Assembly (NCBI RefSeq): GCF_900313035.1
Contig: NZ_OMPS01000003.1
Span: forward strand, 48,501 to 112,500
DNA: 64,000 nt
Direction of reading: 5' to 3'
Source of the DNA: Ruegeria sp. EL01
Lineage (GTDB): Bacteria; Pseudomonadota; Alphaproteobacteria; Rhodobacterales; Rhodobacteraceae
Shown here: positions 37,335-46,693 of the stretch, piece by piece
Layout: the number at the start of each line of letters is the position of its first letter
Position numbering within the stretch: the first letter of the stretch is position 1
Translations under genes and position numbers: made by a program
Notes under the pieces: model-generated
Databases searched by the model: none
Seen by the model: only the letters and a program-made list of their open reading frames with translations
What the model was told of the DNA's origin: nothing

Positions 37335-38441
37335 ATGAGTGAGTCAGCTCAGGTCGCCGGCGACGAAAGGGTCAAGAAGGAACCTTTCCTAACCAAGCTC
37401 ATGAAGCGCCCCGAACTTGGCGCAATTGCAGGCGCCATTCTGGTTTTCATCTTCTTTGCGATCACCGCAGACGAGGCGATGTTCACACTTGCCGGGGTCA
37501 TGAACTTTATGACGCCTGCGGCACAGCTGGGTATTCTGGCAATCGGTGCGGCGCTGTTGATGATCGGAGGAGAGTTTGACCTGTCTATCGGCTCGATGGT
37601 TGCCTTCTCGGGCCTGTTCTTTGGGGTCTGCGTGGTGACTTGGCAGTTGCCTCTGATTCTCTCAATTCCAATGACGTTCGTGTTCGCGGCCATCGTAGGC
37701 GCGATCAACGGCAATATCGTGATCCGATCCGGTCTGCCCTCGTTTATCGTGACACTGGCGTTTCTTTTCATTCTCCGGGGCCTGTCTCTGGTCGGCCTGA
37801 AAATGGCAACGGGCGGGTCCACACAGCTGCGCGGTGTGCGCGATCAGGTTGAAAGCGACTGGCTTGCTCCGGTGTTTTCCGGTGAGGCATTCGGAAGTTT
37901 GTTCGCGTGGATGGCCGAGACTGGGATAATCGATACGTTCAAAAACGGCGCCCCCAAAGTTCCCGGTATTCCGGTTGAAATCCTGTGGTTCATCGTGATT
38001 ACGCTAGCAGCGACTTATGTGTTGCTGCGGACCCCTGCCGGGAACTGGATTTTTGCATCCGGCGGCGACAAGGTTGCGGCATCGAATTCGGGCGTGCCCG
38101 TCGATCGGGTCAAGGTATCGCTGTTCATGCTGACCGCCTGCTGTGCCGCATTGGTCGCAATCATCACTGTGATGGATGCGGGCTCAACCGATGCGCGGCG
38201 CGGGTTCCAGAAGGAATTCGAAGCGATCATCGCGGCTGTGATCGGTGGTTGTCTGCTGACAGGTGGATATGGCTCGGCGATTGGCGCGTTCTTCGGCTCG
38301 ATCATCTTCGGGATGGTGGTGATTGGTCTGACCTATACAGATTTCGATCAGGACTGGTTCCAGGTGTTCCTGGGTGCCATGCTGCTGATCGCTGTTCTGT
38401 TCAACAACGCGATCCGCAAACGCGTAACGGGGGAGCGTTGA
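37335..38441 (+). CDS. Sugar/inositol ABC transporter, permease
   Basis: 368 residues, start ATG 37335 with GGGAGGA. Many hydrophobic segments (for example [51 protein letters not shown]) and the conserved [15 protein letters not shown] stretch mark a RbsC-type inner-membrane permease. An extra loop near residues 155-210 ([20 protein letters not shown] and following) is longer than in plain RbsC and seems typical of this sugar subgroup. It presumably works as a dimer with the ATPase encoded next. Confidence 0.92.
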   Translation: MSESAQVAGDERVKKEPFLTKLMKRPELGAIAGAILVFIFFAITADEAMFTLAGVMNFMTPAAQLGILAIGAALLMIGGEFDLSIGSMVAFSGLFFGVCVVTWQLPLILSIPMTFVFAAIVGAINGNIVIRSGLPSFIVTLAFLFILRGLSLVGLKMATGGSTQLRGVRDQVESDWLAPVFSGEAFGSLFAWMAETGIIDTFKNGAPKVPGIPVEILWFIVITLAATYVLLRTPAGNWIFASGGDKVAASNSGVPVDRVKVSLFMLTACCAALVAIITVMDAGSTDARRGFQKEFEAIIAAVIGGCLLTGGYGSAIGAFFGSIIFGMVVIGLTYTDFDQDWFQVFLGAMLLIAVLFNNAIRKRVTGER

Positions 38442-38442
38442 T

Positions 38443-39264
38443 ATGACTGAAGATACCAAATTTCATCACGGCGATGCGGTTGGCGACGTGGCCCCCATTG
38501 TGCAAATGAAAGATATCGAAAAGCACTTTGGCAATATCATTGCATTGGCGGGCGTCAGCTTTAACGTCAAGCCTGGTGAATGCCACTGCCTGCTGGGCGA
38601 CAACGGTGCGGGCAAGTCGACCTTTATCAAGACCATGTCCGGGGTGCATAAACCCACCAAGGGTGAGATCTATTTTGAGGGTCAGCCGCTGCATTTCGAT
38701 ACCCCTCGGGATGCGATGGAAGCCGGTATTGCAACCGTGTTTCAGGATCTGGCGATGATCCCGCTGATGAGCGTGACGCGGAATTTCTTCATGGGACGTG
38801 AACCCACCAAGGGCAAAGGGCTGCTGAAGCGGTTCGATGTCGATCACGCGAATGATGTCTGCATGGAAGAGATGCGCAAGATGGGCATTAACCTTCGTGG
38901 ACCAGATCAGGCGGTAGGAACCTTGTCAGGCGGCGAGCGTCAAACGGTTGCCATTGCCCGCGCTGTGCATTTTGGCGCCAAGATCTTGATCCTGGATGAG
39001 CCGACTTCGGCCCTTGGTGTACGGCAGACATCTAATGTTCTGGCGACCATCGACAAGGTGCGCACCCACGGCATCGGCGTGGTTTTCATCAGCCACAACG
39101 TCCGCCATGCGCTGGCTGTTGGTGACCGCTTTACCGTTCTGAACCGGGGCAAAACCCTCGGCACGGCAAAACGCGGTGAGATTACCCCGGAAGAGCTGCA
39201 GGACCTGATGGCCGGTGGGCAGGAAATGGCACAGCTGGAAGGGTCGTTGGGCGGCACCGTCTGA
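38443..39264 (+). CDS. Sugar/inositol ABC transporter, ATP-binding protein
   Basis: 273 residues, one nucleotide-binding domain only, unlike the double-domain RbsA. Walker [11 protein letters not shown]-loop region VFQDLAMIP, signature [14 protein letters not shown], Walker [13 protein letters not shown], and a switch His in [11 protein letters not shown]. The start follows the permease stop by one base, so translation is coupled. It powers uptake at the inner membrane. Confidence 0.93.
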   Translation: MTEDTKFHHGDAVGDVAPIVQMKDIEKHFGNIIALAGVSFNVKPGECHCLLGDNGAGKSTFIKTMSGVHKPTKGEIYFEGQPLHFDTPRDAMEAGIATVFQDLAMIPLMSVTRNFFMGREPTKGKGLLKRFDVDHANDVCMEEMRKMGINLRGPDQAVGTLSGGERQTVAIARAVHFGAKILILDEPTSALGVRQTSNVLATIDKVRTHGIGVVFISHNVRHALAVGDRFTVLNRGKTLGTAKRGEITPEELQDLMAGGQEMAQLEGSLGGTV

Positions 39265-39280
39265 ACCGATTAAACTCAGG

Positions 39281-39306
39281 ATGCTCTGCCGGATGAGGCG
39301 GAGCAT
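39281..39306 (+). terminator. Stem-loop after the transporter genes
   Basis: ATGCTCTGCC and GGCGGAGCAT form a 10-bp stem (one T-G pair) around GGATGA, followed by TCTAAAAC rather than a T run. It may be a partial terminator or mRNA-end stabiliser between the transporter and iolD, which starts 119 bases later. Confidence 0.45.
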
Positions 39307-39424
39307 TCTAAAACAGTGGCGCAGAACTGCTATACGCAAAACTGCATGTCACCAGATTTGAAACCTTTGAAAACATGAGACACGACGGACGGCCCATTTC
39401 GGGCTCCTGTTGAAAGGGATTATC

Positions 39425-41257
39425 ATGACCAAGACAATCCGACTGACCGCAGCGCAGGCTCTGGTGCGCTATTTAGGCGCGCAGACGAACGAGGCCGGAG
39501 AGCCTTTTATCGCAGGTGTTTGGGCCATTTTCGGCCATGGCAACGTGGCGGGGCTGGGCGAGGCGCTGCATGGCGTGAAAGACAGTTTGCCCACCTATCG
39601 TGGGCACAATGAACAGACCATGGCGCATTGTGCGATTGCCTACGCCAAGCAGATGCGTCGGACGCGCGCGATGGCGGTCACGTCATCAATTGGTCCGGGG
39701 GCAACCAACATGGTCACGGCGGCTGCGCTGGCACATGTGAACCGCTTGCCGGTTTTGCTGTTGCCCGGGGATGTCTTCGCGACCCGTGGCCCAGATCCGG
39801 TCTTGCAGCAAATCGAAAGCTTTGGCGACGGGACCGTCAGCGCCAATGACTGTTTCAAGCCTGTCAGTCGGTATTTCGACCGAATTTCCCGCCCGGAGCA
39901 TCTGCTGACTGCCCTGCCACGTGCCTTCCGGACGATGACGGACCCGGCCGATTGCGGGCCCGCTACGCTGGCCTTCTGTCAGGACGTTCAGGCGGAAGCT
40001 TATGACTATCCCGAAAGTTTCTTTGAATCGCGCGTTTGGTATCAGCGCCGTATTCGTCCGGATGAGGCGGAATTGGCCCGCGCAGTCGCCGCCATCAAGG
40101 CAGCCAAGCGACCGATCATCGTCGCCGGGGGTGGGGTGCATTATTCGGGTGCCACCGATGCGCTGCAAAGCTTTGCCGAGACGCACAACATCCCTGTGGC
40201 CGAAACACAGGCGGGCAAATCCGCCCTGGCCTGGGATCATCCGTTAAACCTTGGTCCCGTAGGCGTGACAGGTGGTGAGCCGTCCAATGCAGTCTGCGCC
40301 GAGGCTGATCTGGTATTGGGCGTTGGCACGCGGTTGCAGGATTTTACGACAGGTTCGTGGGGGCTGTTCTCGAACCCCCAACGCGAGATGATCTGTCTGA
40401 ACACTGCCGCCTATGATGCCGAAAAGCACGGCGCGATGCCGCTGCAGTCCGACGCGCAGGTTGGTCTGAACGAACTGGGGCAAGGGCTGCAGGGTTATCG
40501 CGCCGACCCGGTGGCCGATACGCTCAAATCAGATTGGTTCGGCAAGGTTGATGCGCTGACCGATGCGCCGGGCGAGGGCAACGCTTTGCCGACCGATATG
40601 CAGGTGGTGGGCGCGGTTCAGCGGGCATCAAATGACGATACAGTTGTGATGTGTGCTGCGGGTACCATGCCCGGCGAGTTGCACAAGTTGTGGAAAGCAC
40701 CGCGTCCGGGGGCCTATCACATGGAGTATGGGTTCAGCTGCATGGGGTATGAGATCGCCGGTGCCATGGGCATCAAGATGGCCCAGCCCGAGCGTGACGT
40801 GATCTGCTTTACCGGCGACGGCACATATATGATGGCGAACTCGGAAATGGCGTCGGCAGCGATGATGGGTGTGTCATTCACAGTGGTCATCACCGACAAC
40901 CGTGGCTTCGGCTGCATCAACCGCCTGCAGATGGGAACTGGCGGGGCCGAGTTTAACAACCTGTTGGACCACACCGTGCATGACACGCCGTCGGCCATCG
41001 ACTTTACCGCCCATGCGGCGGCGATGGGCGCGACCTCGGTCAAAGTCACCTCGATTGCGGAGTTGGAGGAGGCATTGACCAAACGTTCCGAGGTCAAAGG
41101 CCCGTATGTGGTGGTCATCGACACCGACCCGTACCCGTCGACTGAATATGGCGGTACATGGTGGGAAGTGGCGGTGCCCGAGGTCAGCACCCGCCCCGCA
41201 GTGAACGAAAAACGAGCGGCATATGAAGTCGCCATCAAGGAAAGAAACACGAAATGA
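39425..41257 (+). CDS. iolD: 3D-(3,5/4)-trihydroxycyclohexane-1,2-dione hydrolase
   Basis: Thiamine-diphosphate enzyme that opens the ring of the diketone to 5-deoxy-D-glucuronate. 610 residues from ATG 39425 (AAAGGG upstream). Catalytic Glu region YRGHNEQTMAHCAIAYAK; central domain LGVGTRLQDFTTGSWG; ThDP/Mg site GDGTYMMANSEMASAAMMG through NRGFGCIN. The length agrees with IolD. It ends four bases inside iolE, giving tight coupling. Confidence 0.94.
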   Translation: MTKTIRLTAAQALVRYLGAQTNEAGEPFIAGVWAIFGHGNVAGLGEALHGVKDSLPTYRGHNEQTMAHCAIAYAKQMRRTRAMAVTSSIGPGATNMVTAAALAHVNRLPVLLLPGDVFATRGPDPVLQQIESFGDGTVSANDCFKPVSRYFDRISRPEHLLTALPRAFRTMTDPADCGPATLAFCQDVQAEAYDYPESFFESRVWYQRRIRPDEAELARAVAAIKAAKRPIIVAGGGVHYSGATDALQSFAETHNIPVAETQAGKSALAWDHPLNLGPVGVTGGEPSNAVCAEADLVLGVGTRLQDFTTGSWGLFSNPQREMICLNTAAYDAEKHGAMPLQSDAQVGLNELGQGLQGYRADPVADTLKSDWFGKVDALTDAPGEGNALPTDMQVVGAVQRASNDDTVVMCAAGTMPGELHKLWKAPRPGAYHMEYGFSCMGYEIAGAMGIKMAQPERDVICFTGDGTYMMANSEMASAAMMGVSFTVVITDNRGFGCINRLQMGTGGAEFNNLLDHTVHDTPSAIDFTAHAAAMGATSVKVTSIAELEEALTKRSEVKGPYVVVIDTDPYPSTEYGGTWWEVAVPEVSTRPAVNEKRAAYEVAIKERNTK

Positions 41258-42153
41258 GCGTGAAAATCGGGATCTCGCCGATCGCCTGGCAAAATGACGA
41301 TCTGCCGGATCTGACGGCGGCCTATACCATGGAGCAGGCACTAAAAGAGGCGCGCGAGATTGGGTATACAGGCGTGGAGCGCGGCCAGCGGATGCCCGGC
41401 GATACCGCAGGTCTGCGCGCCTACCTTGAGGGCAATGATATCGCCCTCTGCGGTGGTTGGTGTTCAGGCGCGTCGCTGGTCAATGATTTCACGACCGAGC
41501 GCGATGCCGTGCGCGAGCAGGTAGAACAGTTTGTTGCGCTGAACAGCCCCTGCATCGTTTACGCAGAGTGTTCGAACACTATTCAGACGCAGGCCGGAAC
41601 GCCGGTCAACGATCGTCCAAAACTGTCCAAAGACGAGGTGCTGGCCTACGCCGCAAGGATCACCGAACTGGCCAAATGGATGGGTGATCAGGGTATGCCG
41701 ATGGCCTATCATCATCACATGGGCACGATCATCGAAAGCGAAGATGACGTGAACTGGCTGATGGAGGGGTCTGGCCCCGATGTGAACCTGTGCTTTGACG
41801 CGGGCCATCTGTTGTTTGGCGGTGGTGATGTCATGGCGACGCTGAACCGTTGGGGCGATCGTGTTCAGCACGTGCATTTCAAGGATATCCGCCCGGCGGT
41901 GGTGCAGGACACGCGCGAAAACAACCGTAGCTTTCTGGACGCCGTGATCGCGGGTGCCTTCACGGTACCTGGCGATGGCTGCATCGATTTTCAGGCCGTC
42001 GCCAATGCACTCAAGGCGATGGGCTATGACGGTTGGATCGTGGTCGAGGCCGAGCAAGACCCGGCCAAAGCGCCACCTTATGAATACTCAAAACTGGGCT
42101 ACGACCACATTGTCGATGTCTGCGGACAGGCAGGATTGGAGATCAAAGCGTAA
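41254..42153 (+). CDS. iolE: Inosose dehydratase
   Basis: Dehydrates 2-keto-myo-inositol to the diketone used by IolD. 299 residues of the xylose-isomerase-like TIM-barrel fold: MSVKIGISPIAWQNDDLPDL at the start, the metal-site regions YHHHMGTIIESEDDVNWLM, NLCFDAGHLLFG and HVHFKDIRPAV, and the closing GWIVVEAEQDP. All are familiar from IolE. Overlaps iolD by four bases. Confidence 0.95.
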   Translation: MSVKIGISPIAWQNDDLPDLTAAYTMEQALKEAREIGYTGVERGQRMPGDTAGLRAYLEGNDIALCGGWCSGASLVNDFTTERDAVREQVEQFVALNSPCIVYAECSNTIQTQAGTPVNDRPKLSKDEVLAYAARITELAKWMGDQGMPMAYHHHMGTIIESEDDVNWLMEGSGPDVNLCFDAGHLLFGGGDVMATLNRWGDRVQHVHFKDIRPAVVQDTRENNRSFLDAVIAGAFTVPGDGCIDFQAVANALKAMGYDGWIVVEAEQDPAKAPPYEYSKLGYDHIVDVCGQAGLEIKA

Positions 42154-42201
42154 CACCGCCCTTTTAGGGTATCACCTTGGCCATGAAGAAGGAGTATAAT
42201 C

Positions 42202-43383
42202 ATGGTAAATCAAGACCTTGGATATGTCGGATATTTTGACCGGGAATCCTGTGATCTGGATGAATTCAAGGTGTTGACCTCACAGAATCTCACGGCCGGT
42301 ACCGTGCCGCATGCTGCGTCGATTGAAAAGAACGTGCCGATCTACGACATGCATGCACTGCGCCCTGCGCTGGAGCACGCTGAACAGCGCCGTGCGTTGC
42401 TGGCGGAATGGGGCAGGGTGTTGGACAAATCCTCGGGCGTGATTGTTCTGAAAGGGGCATATGCGGATACATCCGTGATCGACCGGGCCACGGACGTGTT
42501 CCGCCAGATCATCGAAGACGAACGCAAAAGTGGGGCAGGCGAGGGCGATCATTTCGCCGCCTCCGGGGCCAATGACCGGATTTGGAATGCGCTGCAGAAG
42601 CAATGCCTGCGCGACCCTGAAGGCTTCGCGCTCTATTTCGGCAACACCGCAATTGCGGCAGCGTGTGAGGCTTGGCTGGGTCCGAACTATCAGGTCACGG
42701 CGCAGATCAATCAGGTGCGTCCGGGTGGCAAGGCGCAGCAGGCGCATCGGGACTACCATCTGGGGTTCCAAAGCGCCGACAGCGCCGCCCGATATCCGGC
42801 CCATGCGCATTTGGTGACGGCTTCGCTGACGTTGCAGGGGGCCATTGCCCATTGTGACATGCCGGTGGAAAGCGGGCCGACCAAACTGTTGCCGTTTTCA
42901 CAGCTCTATCCACCGGGGTATCTGGCGTTTCATGATGCCGGGCATCGGGCCCATTTCGAAGACAGCTATATCCAATTGTCATTGGCAAAGGGTGATGCGG
43001 TTTTCTTCAACCCGGCGCTGTTTCATGCTGCTGGCGAAAACAGCAGTTCGGATATCCACAGAATGGCGAACCTGCTGCAAATCTCGTCGGCTTTTGGTCG
43101 CGCGATGGAGGCGGTGGATCGCTGCGCTATGTCCGAGGCCATCTTCCCATCGCTTGTTGCCTTGAAACAGCACGATGATTTGAGTGCGACAGAGCTGGGC
43201 GCAGCCATTGCGGCAACTGCAGAGGGTTACTCCTTTCCCACCAATCTGGACACAGATCCGCCGATAGGTGGTAACGCACCGGAAAGTCAGGCCGACATCC
43301 TGCGCTGCGCGGTGTCAGAGGGGTGGACCAAGGAGCAACTGGCCGAGGCATTCTCGACCCTGCGATCACGGCAGGCAGCCTAA
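42202..43383 (+). CDS. PhyH-family Fe(II)/2-oxoglutarate dioxygenase
   Basis: 393 residues, start ATG 42202 behind AAGGAG. The metal site is visible as QQAHRDYHLGF (His and Asp of HxD) and FFNPALFHAAGENSSSDIHR (distal His and downstream Arg for 2-oxoglutarate). The family hydroxylates small organic molecules. It lies between iolE and iolB on the same strand, so it is part of the inositol operon, yet no dioxygenase is needed for the standard pathway. It may open the route to a substituted inositol. Substrate unknown. Confidence 0.82.
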   Translation: MVNQDLGYVGYFDRESCDLDEFKVLTSQNLTAGTVPHAASIEKNVPIYDMHALRPALEHAEQRRALLAEWGRVLDKSSGVIVLKGAYADTSVIDRATDVFRQIIEDERKSGAGEGDHFAASGANDRIWNALQKQCLRDPEGFALYFGNTAIAAACEAWLGPNYQVTAQINQVRPGGKAQQAHRDYHLGFQSADSAARYPAHAHLVTASLTLQGAIAHCDMPVESGPTKLLPFSQLYPPGYLAFHDAGHRAHFEDSYIQLSLAKGDAVFFNPALFHAAGENSSSDIHRMANLLQISSAFGRAMEAVDRCAMSEAIFPSLVALKQHDDLSATELGAAIAATAEGYSFPTNLDTDPPIGGNAPESQADILRCAVSEGWTKEQLAEAFSTLRSRQAA

Positions 43384-43393
43384 AGCAAGAAAC

Positions 43394-43415
43394 GGGCGGG
43401 CCATTGCGCCCGCCC
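43394..43415 (+). promoter_or_regulatory. GC-rich intercistronic stem-loop before iolB
   Basis: GGGCGGGC and GCCCGCCC form an 8-bp perfect stem with a 6-base loop, between the dioxygenase stop and the iolB ribosome site. There is no T run; it probably adjusts mRNA stability rather than ending transcription. Confidence 0.55.
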
Positions 43416-43431
43416 ATCAAGGAGACCCCCA

Positions 43432-44238
43432 ATGCCAGATCTGCTCAAGAAACCCTTTGGAACGCGTGGTAAGGTGCATGACATCACCCCTGCCAGCGCT
43501 GGATGGCAGTATGTTGGGTTTGGGTTGTTCCACTTGAAAGCTGGGGACCGCGCTACTGAGGTAACCCGAGACAACGAAGTCATTTTGGTCATGGTCGAGG
43601 GCAAGGCGCAGATAATTGGTGCAGGACAGGATTGGGGTTTGCTGGGTGACCGGATGAACGTCTTTGAAAAGACGCCTCCGCATTGTTTGTACCTACCGAA
43701 TGGGACGAGCTGGGAGGCGGTGGCCGAAACCGATTGCGTTATCGCCGTGTGTTCGGCTCCCGGAATAGGAGGTCACGAGGCGCGTCGGATCGGACCCGAT
43801 GGCATCACCCTGACGGAGCGCGGCAAGGGTGTGAACACAAGGTATATCAACAACATCGCGATGGAGAACGAAGACTACGCCGACAGTCTGTTGGTGACCG
43901 AAGTCTTTACGCCCAACGGACACTGGTCGTCTTACCCAAGCCACCGTCACGACGAAGATGACTTTCCCCGCATTACCTATCTGGAAGAGACGTATTATCA
44001 CCGCCTGAATCCGGCCAATGGCTTTGGCATTCAGCGGGTCTATACTGACGATGGGCAGCTGGATGAGACGATGGCCGTAGCTGATGGCGATGTTGTGACA
44101 GTACCACGCGGACATCACCCTTGCGGAGCACCCTATGGGTTTGAGATGTACTATCTGAACGTCATGGCCGGGCCCCTGCGGAAATGGCGTTTTGTTCCGG
44201 CCCCCGAGGTCGAATGGATCATGGAGCGAGACAATTGA
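43432..44238 (+). CDS. iolB: 5-deoxy-glucuronate isomerase
   Basis: Converts 5-deoxy-D-glucuronate to 2-deoxy-5-keto-D-gluconate. 268 residues; a double cupin: N-terminal ITPASAGWQYVGFGLFHLKA and C-terminal YPSHRHDEDDFPRITYLEET with the metal-binding His/His/Glu, then VTVPRGHHPCGAPYGFEMYY with the last His. The start MPDLLKKPFGTRGKVHDITP matches ordinary IolB. Its stop overlaps the TTG start of the SDR gene. Confidence 0.93.
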   Translation: MPDLLKKPFGTRGKVHDITPASAGWQYVGFGLFHLKAGDRATEVTRDNEVILVMVEGKAQIIGAGQDWGLLGDRMNVFEKTPPHCLYLPNGTSWEAVAETDCVIAVCSAPGIGGHEARRIGPDGITLTERGKGVNTRYINNIAMENEDYADSLLVTEVFTPNGHWSSYPSHRHDEDDFPRITYLEETYYHRLNPANGFGIQRVYTDDGQLDETMAVADGDVVTVPRGHHPCGAPYGFEMYYLNVMAGPLRKWRFVPAPEVEWIMERDN

Positions 44239-44993
44239 CCAAAGACTTTGCGACATACCCAAGCCTTCGCGGCAAGACTGTCATTGTCACCGGTGGTGCC
44301 GGCGGTATCGGAGCGGACACCGTGCAGGGCTTTGCCGCGCAGGGTGCAAAGGTCGGGTTTCTGGACATCGACGCGGATGCGGGGCATGCGCTGCTGGCTG
44401 ATCTTGACGGTGAGCATGTCTTTGCCCCGTGTGATTTGCGGGACATCGACGCGTTGCGAAATGCAATCACCCAGATAACCGAGGAGTTGGGGTGCGCTCA
44501 GGTGCTGGTGAACAACGCCGCCCATGATGATCGTCATGATTGGCGCGAGGTCAGCCCGGACTATTGGGACGAGCGCATGGCGACCAATATCCGCCATATG
44601 TTCTTTGCTATCCAATCCGTGGCGCCGGGGATGATTGAAAACGGCGGCGGGTCGATCGTCAATCTCGGTTCAAATTCGTGGTGGGAGGCGGGCGCAGGAT
44701 TCCCGGCCTATGCTACGGCCAAATCGGCCGTCCACGGCCTGACCCGCACCATGGCACGTGAGCTGGGCGATCACCGTATCCGTGTGAATACCGTTGTGCC
44801 GGGCTGGATCATGACCGACCGTCAGAAAGACCTTTGGGTCACTCCGGAATCCTTGGCCAAACAGGTGGATCGGCAGTGCCTGCCGGACCCGATTGACCCG
44901 ATTTACGTCGCGCGGATGGTGCTGTTTCTGGCCTCGGATGATGCCGCTATGTGCAGCGCGGGCAATTTCATGGTCGAAGGCGGGTCCATCTAA
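44235..44993 (+). CDS. SDR-family oxidoreductase of the inositol operon
   Basis: 252 residues if started at TTG 44235, which overlaps the iolB stop (TTGA) and has GGAG eight bases upstream; the frame is open to 44184 inside iolB. NAD(P)-binding TGGAGGIG, NNAAHDD, catalytic Ser in NLGSNSWWEAG and Tyr/Lys in PAYATAKSAV. It oxidises or reduces a hydroxyl group, probably on an inositol stereoisomer or related sugar given the operon. Substrate not decidable from sequence. Confidence 0.87.
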   Translation: MTKDFATYPSLRGKTVIVTGGAGGIGADTVQGFAAQGAKVGFLDIDADAGHALLADLDGEHVFAPCDLRDIDALRNAITQITEELGCAQVLVNNAAHDDRHDWREVSPDYWDERMATNIRHMFFAIQSVAPGMIENGGGSIVNLGSNSWWEAGAGFPAYATAKSAVHGLTRTMARELGDHRIRVNTVVPGWIMTDRQKDLWVTPESLAKQVDRQCLPDPIDPIYVARMVLFLASDDAAMCSAGNFMVEGGSI

Positions 44994-45011
44994 GACCCGG
45001 CCACGCGCCTT

Positions 45012-45851
45012 TTATCCCTGTGGTGGTGCACCAAATGCGCGGATGACAGCACGTGCGGCGGCCTCAACCGGGTCATGGGTTTCTTTCAGGATGGTGACGC
45101 GATCGAACCGGCTCGGGTCGCGGGTAACGGCGTCGCGCAGGGCGTTGCCAAAGGCCATGCGCAGTTCGGTCCCGATGTTGAATTTGCAGATGGACGTTTC
45201 GCGGGCCAGCCGGGTGCGTTGTTCGACCGGCACTCCCGAGCCGCCATGGATGACCAATGGCACATCTGTCATGGCGTCGATCTGGCGGATACGGTCTTCG
45301 TCCAACCCGCCCTCTTTGTTTTCCTGAAGATGGACGTTTCCAACCGAAATAGCCATCGCATCAACGCCGCTTTCCTTCGCAAACTGTGCGGCCTCGGCGG
45401 GGTCGGTGCCATTGGATCCTTCTCCACCGGAATAGCCAACAAACCCGATTTCGCCCTCACATGAAATGCCCGCCGCATGGGCCATCTCGGCGATTGCGGC
45501 GGTTTCGTCGATATTTTGCTGCAGAGCTTTACGCGACCCGTCGAACATCAGGGATGTGAAGCCGCTGTCGAGGGCGATTTGGCAATCCTCGAATGTGTAG
45601 CCGTGATCCAAATGGGCAACCACCGGGACTGTAGCACTGTCGGCCAGATGCCGGAACATTTTGCCAAGCACTGGCAGTGGCGTGTGTTCCCGGCAGCTGG
45701 GGCCTGCCTGCAATATCACTGGCGCATTTTCGGCCTCGGCGGCGGCCACATAGGCGCGCATATCCTCCCATCCGAGGGTCACGAGGCCACCAACCGCATA
45801 GCCTAGAGTGTAAGCGGGCGTCAGAACGTCTTTGAGTGTGGCAAGGGTCAT
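45012..45851 (-). CDS. Class II (zinc) aldolase, probably 2-deoxy-5-keto-gluconate-6-phosphate aldolase
   Basis: 279 residues. PVVAHLDHGYTFEDCQIAL has the catalytic Asp and a zinc His; CEGEIGFVGYSGGEGSNGT and PLVIHGGSGVPVEQRTRLA carry the second and third metal-site regions; FNIGTELR is the phosphate site. In inositol breakdown an IolJ-type aldolase gives dihydroxyacetone phosphate and malonate semialdehyde. It is encoded with iolC and an IolB-like gene on the minus strand, its start overlapping the IolB-like gene's end by four bases, which supports that role over a glycolytic one. Confidence 0.85.
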   Translation of the reverse strand: MTLATLKDVLTPAYTLGYAVGGLVTLGWEDMRAYVAAAEAENAPVILQAGPSCREHTPLPVLGKMFRHLADSATVPVVAHLDHGYTFEDCQIALDSGFTSLMFDGSRKALQQNIDETAAIAEMAHAAGISCEGEIGFVGYSGGEGSNGTDPAEAAQFAKESGVDAMAISVGNVHLQENKEGGLDEDRIRQIDAMTDVPLVIHGGSGVPVEQRTRLARETSICKFNIGTELRMAFGNALRDAVTRDPSRFDRVTILKETHDPVEAAARAVIRAFGAPPQG

Positions 45852-46684
45852 TTGAACTTAGCAATCATGTCTTTGATGCCCGGGATCGTTTCGATCTGAT
45901 AGGCATGTGTGGGCTGGAAGTACTGCACCAGGGACCGCTGGCTCAGACCACCGAGGATCGTGAAGTAATACATCTCGTATCCTGGAAGCACGCAGCAAGG
46001 GTGATAGCCCTTGTCGATGCAGATCGTAGACCCATCGACGATGTGATAGGCATCCCCCGGTTCGTTATCTTCACGCTGCAGCATCTGCAGACCGGTGCCC
46101 CAGTTGGGTTTGAACCGGAAATTGTATGTTTCGTCATGGCGGGTCTCATCCGGCAAACGATTGGTGTCATGCTTGTGGCTGGGAAAGCCAGACCATCCAC
46201 CCTGACCGACGGTGAACAACTCGCTGACCAAAAGGCGCCCGACCTTATCGTGCTGTTTCTGACCTAGGATGTGTTTGATTTTGCGATGGGTTTTGGTGTC
46301 GTCGCTGCCATATTGAACCAGATCATGTTCGCGCACGTCAAACGGATCGAGCACTTTGTCATATCTGGCGCCAGCGATGAAAACTTCGGTGTGGTCTGAG
46401 ACACAAACCAACCGAACCTTGGCCCCGACTGGTACGTAAACTCCTTCGGGCTCACCGTCCCAAACATCCTCGCCGCGATTGCCCAGGCGGGGGAACTGTA
46501 CGCCTTCCACGTCGACATCGACGCTGCCGGTTGCAGGTGCGATGCAGGTTTCGTAGCCGGGGACCTGATATTCGAACACCTCGTCCTTTTTTAGTTTGAC
46601 GATGTTGAAATAGTTCAGCGGCACCGTGGGATCGTCAGCATCTACGATGGCTTTGTTCTGATTGTCGTAGGGCGCGATATGCAT
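45848..46684 (-). CDS. Second IolB-type isomerase-like protein
   Basis: 278 residues, double cupin of the 5-deoxy-glucuronate isomerase family: GGWSGFPSHKHDTNRLPDET and RHDETYNFRFKP carry the His/His/Glu metal site, and IDKGYHPCCVLPGYEMYYFT the final His. It is only distantly similar to the IolB at 43432 and has a different N-terminal part (VKLKKDEVFEYQVPGYETCI). Having both suggests a second substrate isomer or a backup enzyme. It lies between iolC and the aldolase. Confidence 0.85.
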   Translation of the reverse strand: MHIAPYDNQNKAIVDADDPTVPLNYFNIVKLKKDEVFEYQVPGYETCIAPATGSVDVDVEGVQFPRLGNRGEDVWDGEPEGVYVPVGAKVRLVCVSDHTEVFIAGARYDKVLDPFDVREHDLVQYGSDDTKTHRKIKHILGQKQHDKVGRLLVSELFTVGQGGWSGFPSHKHDTNRLPDETRHDETYNFRFKPNWGTGLQMLQREDNEPGDAYHIVDGSTICIDKGYHPCCVLPGYEMYYFTILGGLSQRSLVQYFQPTHAYQIETIPGIKDMIAKFK

Positions 46685-46693
46685 GGGATACTC

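Noticed and set aside
39281..39306. Full rho-independent terminator between transporter and iolD
   Set aside because: The stem is good but no T run follows, so complete termination is unlikely; kept only as a weak or partial terminator.
45012..45851. Glycolytic fructose-bisphosphate aldolase
   Set aside because: The zinc-aldolase motifs would allow it, but translational coupling to an IolB-like gene and iolC favours the inositol-pathway substrate.
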